Assembly (NCBI RefSeq): GCF_007830445.1
Contig: NZ_VLKR01000027.1
Coordinates: 1 to 64,000, forward strand
DNA length: 64,000 bases
Source: Sphingobacterium siyangense
GTDB taxonomy: Bacteria; Bacteroidota; Bacteroidia; Sphingobacteriales; Sphingobacteriaceae
Direction of reading: 5' to 3'
Made by a program: the position numbers and the translations under genes. How positions within the stretch are numbered: position 1 is the first letter of the stretch; each line of letters starts with the position of its first letter. Of this stretch, positions 8,983 to 15,581 are shown piece by piece. The notes beneath the pieces are model-generated. The model was not told where the DNA came from, made no database searches, and worked only from the letters and a program-made list of their open reading frames with translations.

Positions 8983-9147
8983 ATGTCATTCTTGGATCAT
9001 GTACTCCAGCCTCCTTCTTACGGGTGGAAAGATACAAAAGGAGAACTTATCAAACCAACACGTAGAGAGATACTCCGTGAATTTTTTAAACGATTAAATG
9101 TTTTTAAAGATCGTAAAAATTGGCTCCCCTTCTTTAGCTGGTTACAG
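8983..9147 (+). pseudogene. N-terminal fragment of a probable membrane fatty-acid desaturase
   Basis: About 55 codons starting MSFLDHVLQPPSYGWKDTKG read like the cytosolic N-terminus of Bacteroidota fatty-acid desaturases (PSYGW, then FFKRLNVF and RKNWLPFFSW just before the first membrane helix). After about 9147 the sequence switches to IS3 transposase in a different frame, so the membrane domain and all His-box motifs are missing. The family call rests on remembered resemblance of the N-terminus only. The break itself is clear. Confidence 0.5.
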
Positions 9148-9149
9148 CT

Positions 9150-9517
9150 TTCTATTCGATTCCGGGTATCAGGCTGGTTCAGAAATTGAAAGAATTAATC
9201 CTTTCTCGGCCTAAGCCTCAACGTATCCTAACCGACAACGGACCAGAGTTTCTCTCAAAAGTTTTTGTTGATTTTTGCAAAGAAAATGACGTCGAACTAC
9301 AATTTATACAACCCGGTAAGCCTTCGCTGAATGTTTATATTGAAAGACTAAATCGAACCTTTAAAGAGGATGTCTTGGATGCGTACCTGTTTGGATCACT
9401 ACCGGAAGTCAATGCCATTTCCTACGAATGGCAAATAGATATAACAGTAATCACCCACACAAATCATTAAACGGACTAAGTCCGTGGTTATGTATGAAGG
9501 AATCTTTGATTACTTAA
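9150..9517 (+). mobile_element. IS3-family OrfB remnant, truncated at the 5' end and frameshifted
   Basis: From about 9150 the frame reads SIPGIRLVQKLKELIL and continues into the C-terminal half of an rve integrase-core transposase. The second catalytic Asp is in LTDNGPEF and the catalytic Glu in YIERLNRTFKED. Near 9440 one base is missing: the tail YNSNHPHKSLNGLSP, normal in this family, lies in another frame and ends at 9517. The first catalytic Asp, orfA and both terminal repeats are absent, so the element is dead. It is fused directly to the desaturase fragment. Confidence 0.85.
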
Positions 9518-9566
9518 AGCACGCTATTATATTTATTCTCTGTTTGAAAAATGGTAAGGCTTCATA

Positions 9567-9728
9567 TTAACGTCTATGTCTTTTTGAATTCGTAGTAGTC
9601 CATATAAATATAAACCATATACCAAAAGCGACCGCAAACCCTACCCATGGAGTTTTCATAGATAAAGCTGCAAAGAACCCAATCGTTGCAATGATGCAGG
9701 TAATAAAAAACCACATTACATTTTTCAT
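9567..9728 (-). CDS. Small membrane protein (53 residues) downstream of the integrase
   Basis: The minus-strand frame from ATG 9728 encodes MKNVMWFFITCIIATIGFFA and continues with a second hydrophobic helix (FAVAFGIWFIFIW), ending in a basic tail (NSKRHRR). That gives two transmembrane helices and a positive C-terminus, presumably in the inner membrane. The gene lies 79 bases downstream of the integrase on the same strand and may share its transcript. Function unknown; it could be island cargo or a holin-like protein, but nothing in the sequence settles this. Confidence 0.55.
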   Translation of the reverse strand: MKNVMWFFITCIIATIGFFAALSMKTPWVGFAVAFGIWFIFIWTTTNSKRHRR

Positions 9729-9807
9729 GGTCTAACAAATTTAAGTGTTTAAATATTTATAAAGAATTACATGAGAAAATTATTCCCATGTAATCCATTC
9801 TATTTTA

Positions 9808-11115
9808 TTAAGCGGCGATTTTTTTTGTTTCGTTCTCCTTTTGTACTTTCTTCGTCACCTTAATTTCGATTTTTCTTAACAGCGAAATGACATTCCGTTG
9901 TACGTCATCCACAATTTTCCAATCTTTGGCAATGTAAATATCTGTTGTGCGATTGCCCTCGTCAACGTGATTGAGAGCAAGAGCTACGTCGTCTTTGGAC
10001 ATACGGCAATCATTCCTTGCTGTATTAGCAAATGTATGTCTCGCCCAATACAAAGTAAGTTCGGGTATGCCAGTCAATTTACGTAATTGCTCCATGCCTT
10101 TACACAACGCCCAATTTAAGCAGTCGCTACTTGAATATCGAATTGATAATTGACCTAAATATTTTTCTAATAAAGGTTTTGCTTCATCAATGATCTTGAT
10201 ACTGATAAATGCATTGTCTTTGCGCTTATCCTCTGTTTTAGACCGATTATAGTCCACACGACCATTTCTAATTTCACGATCTGTCAGTTGGTAAAGGTCT
10301 ACTGCATTTATTCCGCATAAGTAGAATGAAAGCATATAAAGTTCCTTTGCCAACTCCGCACGGCTTCCGGGTTTGGTGACACAATCCCTAATAATCAATA
10401 CTTGTTCAAGTGTATTGTTCCTTTTCTTAGTAAGGGGTGGTGAACCAACCTTATATTTCTTGAATGGGTAATGATTGATGCGATAAATGCCGAGGTCTTC
10501 ATTATTATAAAGTTCTCGTGCAGCATTGAATAAAGTGCGTAAATCTCTCATGTGGTTATGAAGTCCACTATCTTTTAAGCCTTTTTTTGTAGTGGTAACA
10601 GCTTTACCCAATTGATTGTAACGTGTCATTGTCCGTTCTGATCGTAGGTATCGTTCATACGCTACCAGCATATTGGAGTTGATTTCCTTAATGGATACAA
10701 CTGGACGTTTGAAATAATCTATCAAACTGTTGAGAACAGTGCTTTGATTTTTTGCCGTTCCTTTTTCTTTTTTTCCTCCTTTTTTTAGGCGTTCGATGTG
10801 TTGGGTACAAAACTTAATAAAGTCGATGTTCTCATCCTTATCACGCAGGTAATCCCGCAGTGATTCGGCGGTAAAGTAGTCAAGACGGTCGTCCAAATCA
10901 CTAATCGTTTTCCGGTGCTCTTTGAGCTCGTCATTGACCTTTTCCAGAATGAAAGGGTCTTTGATCTTTAAATCTTTCGTGAGTTGTTTCTTGACTACAT
11001 AATGTGCGGTGTCAATAAACTTTCTTTCGCCTTTGTGATAGACACAGATTTTCACGTTGTAAGTGTCATCGGCTTTCTTGTGGTGGGCATAAACTTTTGC
11101 GCTTACGGTTGCCAT
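9808..11115 (-). CDS. Tyrosine-type site-specific integrase of a genomic island
   Basis: I use ATG 11115 (MATVSAKVYAHHKKADDTYN), giving 435 residues; the frame is open to 11181 but that extension lies in leader sequence. Layout: arm-binding beta domain (about 1-85), phage SAM-like core-binding domain (about 110-215), catalytic domain (about 235-410). Visible catalytic residues are the Lys in the KDNAF strand, Arg in YWARHTFA (Tyr in place of the usual His of HxxR), His in LNHVDEG and the nucleophile Tyr in TDIYIAKDW. The usual first Arg (TGLR) is replaced by CGIN, a variation common in Bacteroidota island integrases. It sits 183 bases from the 3' end of a tRNA, its probable attachment site. 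Confidence 0.85.
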   Translation of the reverse strand: MATVSAKVYAHHKKADDTYNVKICVYHKGERKFIDTAHYVVKKQLTKDLKIKDPFILEKVNDELKEHRKTISDLDDRLDYFTAESLRDYLRDKDENIDFIKFCTQHIERLKKGGKKEKGTAKNQSTVLNSLIDYFKRPVVSIKEINSNMLVAYERYLRSERTMTRYNQLGKAVTTTKKGLKDSGLHNHMRDLRTLFNAARELYNNEDLGIYRINHYPFKKYKVGSPPLTKKRNNTLEQVLIIRDCVTKPGSRAELAKELYMLSFYLCGINAVDLYQLTDREIRNGRVDYNRSKTEDKRKDNAFISIKIIDEAKPLLEKYLGQLSIRYSSSDCLNWALCKGMEQLRKLTGIPELTLYWARHTFANTARNDCRMSKDDVALALNHVDEGNRTTDIYIAKDWKIVDDVQRNVISLLRKIEIKVTKKVQKENETKKIAA

Positions 11116-11256
11116 AATTTTTCCAATTGCCACGCAAAATGCTGTTACATATTTGTTACATTTTTGCGTGAAGTTTAACAAAAAACTATGTAAAACCAGC
11201 CTACAGGGCGGTTTGCCCGTGACCGCTTCGCCGATGAAATCGGCTCAGAGAAATGA

Positions 11257-11296
11257 AAAAAAAACCGCTTCAAAATTTCTTCTGAAACGGCTTTTT
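11257..11296 (-). terminator. Probable terminator of the CAU tRNA
   Basis: On the minus strand GCCGTTTCA pairs with TGAAGCGG (one G-T pair) around a loop of about ten bases, followed by a run of Ts. It starts immediately after the 3' end of the tRNA, as expected for its transcript. Confidence 0.6.
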
Positions 11297-11297
11297 G

Positions 11298-11371
11298 TGC
11301 GCCCAGCTGGGCTCGAACCAGCGACCAAGAGATTATGAGTCTCCTACTCTAACCAACTGAGCTATAGGCGC
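11298..11371 (-). tRNA. tRNA with CAU anticodon (elongator Met, or Ile2 if lysidine-modified)
   Basis: A complete 74-nt cloverleaf. The acceptor stem GCGCCTA pairs with TGGGCGC, the D arm contains AGCTCAGTTGGTTAGAG, the anticodon loop is CTCATAA in a GAGA/TCTC stem, and the T arm is CTGGTTCGAGCCCAG. CCA is not encoded. CAU can be elongator Met or lysidine-modified Ile2; the T-arm and variable region resemble bacterial Ile2 as much as Met, so the amino acid is left open. The gene lies between the island integrase and a partial copy of itself. Confidence 0.9.
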
Positions 11372-11469
11372 TTATGTTATTTTATTTGTCAAAAATTGAC
11401 AAATATGCTCAAAATTTTTGAGTTTTCACCTTTCTGAAATTTCCTCTACCTTTAGGAGAGGTTTTCAGT

Positions 11470-11490
11470 ACTAAAAAACTCTTTTTTAGT
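11470..11490. terminator. Perfect 9-bp hairpin between the tRNA and its partial copy
   Basis: ACTAAAAAA at 11470-11478 pairs with TTTTTTAGT at 11482-11490 around a three-base CTC loop. AT-rich and perfectly symmetrical, it could terminate transcripts from the tRNA remnant upstream (minus strand) or be part of the recombination scar. Confidence 0.4.
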
Positions 11491-11502
11491 GCCTTAGCCC
11501 AT

Positions 11503-11545
11503 GAGATTATGAGTCTTCTACTCTAACCGACTGAGCTATAGGAGC
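11503..11545 (-). pseudogene. 5' half of a duplicated CAU tRNA
   Basis: This 43-nt stretch matches the 5' end through the anticodon stem of the intact tRNA (11329-11371) at 40 of 43 positions. The match stops at the end of the anticodon stem; the variable loop, T arm and 3' acceptor strand are replaced by unrelated sequence. It is therefore a tRNA half, as left when an element inserts in a tRNA gene and brings its own replacement end, or after a partial tandem duplication. Confidence 0.75.
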
Positions 11546-11634
11546 AGGTCTTTTGTTTTGTCAATTTAAACAGCTGTTGTGCCGTTTTGACGATGCAATT
11601 ATCGATATTTGTATCGATATTTCAAAATAATTCG

Positions 11635-12267
11635 ATGGAAAAAATTAAAAATATTGTTCTTGATTATGGGAATGTGATCTTTATGATCGACTTTGTAAAA
11701 TTGAAAGATGCTTTTACTCAGTTAGGTATAGAAAATGTTGATGCCGTATTTGGACATCATGGTCAAAGTGCACTTTTTGATAATTTTGATAAAGGAAAAA
11801 TTGATTCGACGCAATTTCGTGAGGGGATAAGAGAATTAACCCAAAATCCAGCACTGACGGACGCACAGATTGATACGGCCTGGAACAGTTTACTGATCGG
11901 TGTACCACAGGGAAATCATGAGATTTTAGTCCAGTTGAAAGATCGATACCGTACCTTTTTGTTAAGTAACAACAATGCAATTCATTATGCCTATTGTATG
12001 AATGATATTCATGAGAAATATGGTGTTGCCGACAATGAAGGTTTTTTTGAAAAGACCTATTACTCTCATTTGGTAGGGATGCGCAAACCTGATGCGGAGA
12101 TTTTTGAATTAGTCATGCAAGAGCAACAATTGGATCCGGCGGAGACTTTATTTATTGATGATAGTCCTCAACATCTGGCGACAGCAAAACAATTGGGTTG
12201 GCATACGGCATTGTGTACGAAGGAGAAACCGCTAAGAATTTTGTTGGAAGAATTCGAATTGTTATAA
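11635..12267 (+). CDS. HAD-superfamily phosphatase (YihX-like, subfamily IA)
   Basis: I choose ATG 11635 (MEKIKNIVLDYGNVIFMIDF), giving 210 residues, because HAD motif I then starts at residue 10; the frame is open to 11587. Motif I is DYGNV, with Gly in place of the second Asp, as in YihX-type alpha-D-glucose-1-phosphate phosphatases. Motif II is LLSNNN, motif III the Lys in GMRKPDAEIF, and motif IV FIDDSPQH. A helical cap lies about residues 20-85. The likely role is cytosolic dephosphorylation of a small phosphoester; the substrate is unknown. It lies just upstream of rpsU but has its own transcript, since rpsU has a separate promoter. Confidence 0.8.
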   Translation: MEKIKNIVLDYGNVIFMIDFVKLKDAFTQLGIENVDAVFGHHGQSALFDNFDKGKIDSTQFREGIRELTQNPALTDAQIDTAWNSLLIGVPQGNHEILVQLKDRYRTFLLSNNNAIHYAYCMNDIHEKYGVADNEGFFEKTYYSHLVGMRKPDAEIFELVMQEQQLDPAETLFIDDSPQHLATAKQLGWHTALCTKEKPLRILLEEFELL

Positions 12268-12304
12268 AAAATAATTTTGTTTTCCTTTTTAAAAATAAAT
12301 AGCT

Positions 12305-12312
12305 TACCTTTG
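12305..12312 (+). promoter_or_regulatory. Bacteroidota -7 box for rpsU
   Basis: TACCTTTG matches the TAnnTTTG -7 consensus of Bacteroidota housekeeping promoters and lies 45 bases before the rpsU start. A TTTTG at 12275-12279 may be the -33 element, although the spacing (25) is longer than usual. Confidence 0.6.
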
Positions 12313-12337
12313 TCCCACTTTAAATTTAAAAGCGGCG

Positions 12338-12346
12338 AAAGGAGGT
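12338..12346 (+). promoter_or_regulatory. Strong Shine-Dalgarno sequence before rpsU
   Basis: AAAGGAGGT is a near-full anti-16S match ending 11 bases before the ATG. Most genes in the window lack such a sequence. In Flavobacterium johnsoniae ribosomes the anti-Shine-Dalgarno is sequestered by a pocket involving bS21, and rpsU itself keeps a strong Shine-Dalgarno, which permits autoregulation. Confidence 0.75.
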
Positions 12347-12357
12347 ATATATAACGC

Positions 12358-12552
12358 ATGATTATCGTAAATGTAAAAGAAGGAGAATCTTTAGATAGAG
12401 CATTGAAACGTTTCAAAAAGAAATTCGAAAAAACTGGAGTTTTAAGAGAGTTGCGTTCACGTCAAGCTTACGAAAAGAGATCTGTAACTCGTCGCATTCA
12501 AGTGAAAAAAGCGATTTACAAACAATCTTTGAATCAAGATGTAGCTAACTAA
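12358..12552 (+). CDS. rpsU: 30S ribosomal protein bS21
   Basis: A 64-residue, very basic protein beginning MIIVNVKEGESLDRALKRFK, the conserved bS21 signature, with the RRIQVKKAIYKQS region near the C-terminus. It binds the 30S platform near the 3' end of 16S rRNA. In Bacteroidota bS21 helps hide the anti-Shine-Dalgarno, so its own strongly Shine-Dalgarno-dependent message would be translated preferentially when bS21 is short. It has its own -7 box and a terminator directly after the gene, so it is probably monocistronic with some readthrough into xerC. Confidence 0.97.
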   Translation: MIIVNVKEGESLDRALKRFKKKFEKTGVLRELRSRQAYEKRSVTRRIQVKKAIYKQSLNQDVAN

Positions 12553-12578
12553 TTGATTCGCTGAGAATTTTAAAATAT

Positions 12579-12608
12579 AAAGGGAAAAGCAATGCTTTTC
12601 CCTTTTTT
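12579..12608 (+). terminator. rpsU terminator
   Basis: AAAGGGAAAAGC pairs with GCTTTTCCCTTT around a three-base loop and runs into T8. It lies 27 bases after the rpsU stop. Confidence 0.8.
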
Positions 12609-12653
12609 TTGTGCTTTTAAGTTTGTAATTTAAGCTATATAGCAAGGGAAAAT

Positions 12654-13535
12654 ATGTTGGAAAAGGAGTTTATTCGGTTTTTGCAGATTGAAAAAAGGTA
12701 TTCAGAACATACGGTTATTGCCTATAAGCATGAGCTGGAGATGTTCCAGTCTTTTTTGGATCGTGAGGGACTGACTGTGCAGGATATCGTATACCGTGAT
12801 TTACGTCATTATTTCGCGCAAATGGTAGAGTCCGGAAAAAATGCAAGTTCAGTCAACCGGAGTATGTCTTCAATGCGAACTTATTTTAAATTTTTGCAAA
12901 GAGAAGAGTGTATCGCGAAAAATCCCATGACGCTCATTAAAGCGTTAAAAACTGCTAAAAAACTACCTGTAGTCGTTGAAAAGGAAAAGCTGGTGCGTTT
13001 ATTGGATCAAATGGAACAGGAGCAGGATGGATTTGAATCCTGTCGCGATTATATGGTTATGGAATTGTTGTTCGGTACCGGGATTCGTTTGGCCGAATTG
13101 TTGAAAATTAAGGAGCAGGATATCGATTTTTTTAATAAAAATATTCTTATATTAGGTAAAAGGAACAAAGAACGCTTGGTTCCGATCAATAATCTTTTAT
13201 TGAAAGAATTGAAAAACTATTTGCAACAAAAGGCGACGCAATTTGTTGATACTAATAACAGCTTACTAATCGTTACGAAAGAAGGAAAGCCGGCATATGC
13301 CAAGCTGATCTATGATATTGTACATCGGCAATTGACGCTGATTTCTACTCAAGGTAAGAGAAGTCCTCATATTTTGAGACATACTTTCGCAACGGCCCTG
13401 TTGGACAATGGGGCGGATTTAAATGCAATTAAAGAGCTGCTGGGGCATGCAGGGCTTGCGGCAACACAAGTGTACACGCATAACTCAGCAGAACGATTGA
13501 AGTCAATTTATAAACAAGCTCATCCAAAAGCTTAA
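12654..13535 (+). CDS. xerC: Tyrosine recombinase XerC/XerD family
   Basis: 293 residues, the normal Xer length, with an N-terminal SAM-like DNA-binding domain (about 1-85) and a catalytic domain. All catalytic residues are visible: Arg in TGIRLAEL, Lys in the GKRNKERLVP hairpin, HxxR in HILRHTFA, His in LGHAGLAATQ and the nucleophile Tyr in VYTHNSAE. Xer proteins resolve chromosome dimers at dif with FtsK. The position between rpsU and hpf is a conserved core location in this group, which argues for the housekeeping enzyme rather than an island integrase. Whether it is XerC or XerD is not settled by sequence alone. Confidence 0.85.
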   Translation: MLEKEFIRFLQIEKRYSEHTVIAYKHELEMFQSFLDREGLTVQDIVYRDLRHYFAQMVESGKNASSVNRSMSSMRTYFKFLQREECIAKNPMTLIKALKTAKKLPVVVEKEKLVRLLDQMEQEQDGFESCRDYMVMELLFGTGIRLAELLKIKEQDIDFFNKNILILGKRNKERLVPINNLLLKELKNYLQQKATQFVDTNNSLLIVTKEGKPAYAKLIYDIVHRQLTLISTQGKRSPHILRHTFATALLDNGADLNAIKELLGHAGLAATQVYTHNSAERLKSIYKQAHPKA

Positions 13536-13537
13536 AA

Positions 13538-13545
13538 AAAGGAGG
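13538..13545 (+). promoter_or_regulatory. Strong Shine-Dalgarno sequence before hpf
   Basis: AAAGGAGG ends four bases before the hpf ATG. As with rpsU this is an exception among the AT-rich, Shine-Dalgarno-poor leaders of the window. Confidence 0.65.
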
Positions 13546-13549
13546 AAAA

Positions 13550-13912
13550 ATGAACATTACTGTGCAATCCATTCGATTTACTGCTGATCAAAAGCTAATC
13601 GAGTTTATCAAAAAGAAAACAGGAAAATTGGAGCAGTTTTTGGATTCCATTATTGGGGGCGAATGCTACCTGCGATTGGAAAATGTCGATGATGAGGCAA
13701 ATAAAATTTCAGAAATTAAATTGAATATCCCGGGAAGCCAGCTTTTTGCGAAAGGGCAAGCGAAAAGCTTTGAGGAGGCGACAGATATTGCTGTAGAATC
13801 CTTGCGTAGACAGATTAACAAACATAAAACAAAGACGAAAAATACAGTTATCAATGGGCGTAATGAAGTTCTTGCCGTAGAGGAAGAAGAAGAGGAAGAA
13901 GAATACGATTAA
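13550..13912 (+). CDS. hpf: Ribosome hibernation-promoting factor, short form (HPF/YfiA family)
   Basis: 120 residues beginning MNITVQSIRFTADQKLIEFI, with the beta-alpha-beta-beta-beta-alpha fold of the S30AE family and the basic helix SLRRQINKHKTKTKN that contacts 16S rRNA. The C-terminus is a run of seven Glu. The long-form dimerisation domain is absent, so it is a short HPF or RaiA type that would occupy the A and P sites of idle ribosomes. It starts 14 bases after xerC and is probably co-transcribed with it. Confidence 0.93.
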   Translation: MNITVQSIRFTADQKLIEFIKKKTGKLEQFLDSIIGGECYLRLENVDDEANKISEIKLNIPGSQLFAKGQAKSFEEATDIAVESLRRQINKHKTKTKNTVINGRNEVLAVEEEEEEEEYD

Positions 13913-13939
13913 TAACTATTAAAATATAGAAATACATAC

Positions 13940-13972
13940 AGGAGGTCAGTTGCTACTGACCTCCTTTTTTTT
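13940..13972 (+). terminator. hpf terminator
   Basis: AGGAGGTCAG (13940-13949) pairs perfectly with CTGACCTCCT (13956-13965) and is followed by a T-run. It closes the xerC-hpf unit. The stem contains a Shine-Dalgarno-like AGGAGG, which the hairpin masks. Confidence 0.9.
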
Positions 13973-14153
13973 ACCCGTCTATTGCAATTGGCTAGTAAGA
14001 ACCTTGCGTGGATTTTCAGGTCTGTTGATCCATGCGAAATTAGGAAGGATTTATTTTGCATGAGTTGTTGGTAGGCTTATTTATATTAAATCAAAATAAT
14101 CTTCTGTTTTACTTGGATTGATTATAAATAATATTTATTTTTGATCGATTTAA

Positions 14154-14546
14154 ATGATAAGGGAAATAGAAATGTCAGAATTGGTTTGTCCGTTAGCAAA
14201 TGTTGAGGAAGTTTTTTCAACCACAGCGGGTACAGTCTATCAATGTAGCCGCAAAAATTGTTTCTGGTTGGAATATAATAATGAAACAACCTCTTTCTCG
14301 GTATCGGATTTTTTGAAGTTTAAGAAACGTATCGATGCGATTGATGTTGAGCACATGCTTCACGATACAACACGTTCATCGGATTTTGAAATCATCATGC
14401 CTTTCCGTACGGAAAGATGTTTCATCTTAGCTGTAGAGGAAGTACTTCAGTTGCGCGAATTGTTAGATGGCGCTAAATTTATGATGGAACTGAATAGCGT
14501 CGTTAGAACTTGTTTGCAGGTTTCGCCATTTGCAGTTTTTGCATAA
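14154..14546 (+). CDS. DUF6686-like conserved protein of unknown function
   Basis: Up to 130 residues; Met7 (14172, MSELVCPLANVEEVFS) is an equally good start. The central CSRKNCFWLEYNNETTSFSV stretch, with two closely spaced Cys, a Trp and a beta hairpin, resembles the DUF6686 family of Bacteroidota. The CxxxxC pair might bind metal, but no role is established. It stands alone, with its own terminator and a 241-base upstream gap. Confidence 0.65.
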   Translation: MIREIEMSELVCPLANVEEVFSTTAGTVYQCSRKNCFWLEYNNETTSFSVSDFLKFKKRIDAIDVEHMLHDTTRSSDFEIIMPFRTERCFILAVEEVLQLRELLDGAKFMMELNSVVRTCLQVSPFAVFA

Positions 14547-14569
14547 GGCTATACATATAAACGAATTGA

Positions 14570-14606
14570 AAAAAGCGGTGTACGTCTGTGATGTACACCG
14601 CTTTTT
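14570..14606 (+). terminator. Terminator after the DUF6686-like gene
   Basis: AAAAAGCGGTGTAC pairs perfectly with GTACACCGCTTTTT around a nine-base loop, starting 23 bases after the stop. Confidence 0.85.
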
Positions 14607-14848
14607 GTTTGGAAAGACCTTATTTAATTTTAATTTAAATAAGTGTCAATGAGGCCGCCCGCTGGTTTTATTGACATTCAATGATTTTTAGGCCTTTAAG
14701 CCACTTATTGTTTTAATTTATCGCTTATTGAAAGTATCAATATTACGTATTTGTAATTGTATTGATTCTAAACAAGTTGCGGTTTCCATGTCTAATTTAG
14801 ACTGAATTTGTATTGCATATTCTTGATACAGATTTTGAAGATCTACTG

Positions 14849-14856
14849 TATCTTTG
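14849..14856 (+). promoter_or_regulatory. -7 box of the ferritin gene
   Basis: TATCTTTG fits TAnnTTTG and lies 64 bases before the ferritin start codon. A TTG at 14823-14825 is suitably placed as a -33 element. No obvious iron-regulator palindrome is seen here. Confidence 0.5.
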
Positions 14857-14920
14857 TAGTGTAATCAGGTGATAATGTGTTTCACCTGTTGATATTTTAG
14901 AAATTAAACTTAAGGTAAAT

Positions 14921-15448
14921 ATGAAAGATTTATTGAAATTAAAATCTTCTTTGAAAGAAGAGATCGAAAATATATTGAATGCACAGATTAAAGTTGAAGC
15001 TCATTCTTCAGCCTTATATTTGGCAATGTCTTCATGGTGTGATGATCAAGGTTTGGAAAATGCTTCAGAATTTTTTGCAAAGCAGTCCAACGAAGAGCGC
15101 GAGCACATGTTGAAGCTTTTCAATTATATCAACAACCGCGGTGGTCGTGCAATTTCTCCGGAAGTTACAGGTATCCCTCAAGATTTTGAATCGTTCCGTG
15201 GCGTTTTTGAACAAACATTGGAACAAGAGATGTTTGTTACTGAACAGTTCAACAACATCGCCGATAAATGTGCTAAAGCGAAGGATTATGTTACTTTTAA
15301 TTTTGTACAATGGTTCTTGGAAGAGCAAGTAGAAGAGGAGTTTGTTGCAAGACGTATCCTTGAGTTGTTCGATGTGATTGGTGAAGACGGTACTGGTCGT
15401 TGGGAAATTGACAAACACCTCGTTAAGGTTACCTTTGCGGGTGAATAA
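14921..15448 (+). CDS. Bacterial non-heme ferritin
   Basis: 175 residues forming a four-helix ferritin. Ferroxidase-type ligands are visible in the first helices (E in IKVEAHSSALYLAM and the E-x-x-H of SNEEREHMLK) and in the later EQEMFVTEQ and EEQVEEEF helices. Ferritins of this type make 24-subunit cages that oxidise and store iron in the cytosol. It is monocistronic, with its own -7 box and a strong terminator. A second, more divergent ferritin lies at 62.2 kb; the two share the helix pattern but differ in the tail. Confidence 0.93.
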   Translation: MKDLLKLKSSLKEEIENILNAQIKVEAHSSALYLAMSSWCDDQGLENASEFFAKQSNEEREHMLKLFNYINNRGGRAISPEVTGIPQDFESFRGVFEQTLEQEMFVTEQFNNIADKCAKAKDYVTFNFVQWFLEEQVEEEFVARRILELFDVIGEDGTGRWEIDKHLVKVTFAGE

Positions 15449-15469
15449 TAAATTGTAAAAAATAGTGTA

Positions 15470-15504
15470 AAAAACGAGCTGTTGAGAAAACAGCTCGTTT
15501 TTTT
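15470..15504 (+). terminator. Ferritin gene terminator
   Basis: AAAAACGAGCTGTT pairs with AACAGCTCGTTTTT around a five-base loop and is followed by Ts. Confidence 0.85.
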
Positions 15505-15581
15505 ATATACAAAATCACAACTTTTTACGTTAATAGCTTAAGAATTCTTATATTGAATTGTATTATTGCAAAGTCTATTTG

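Noticed and set aside
14718..14856. Minus-strand open frame of about 46 codons with protein-like composition (ending DTFNKR)
   Set aside because: It has no start codon upstream of an internal Met, overlaps the probable ferritin promoter and has no recognisable family. It might be a gene remnant, but support is too weak.
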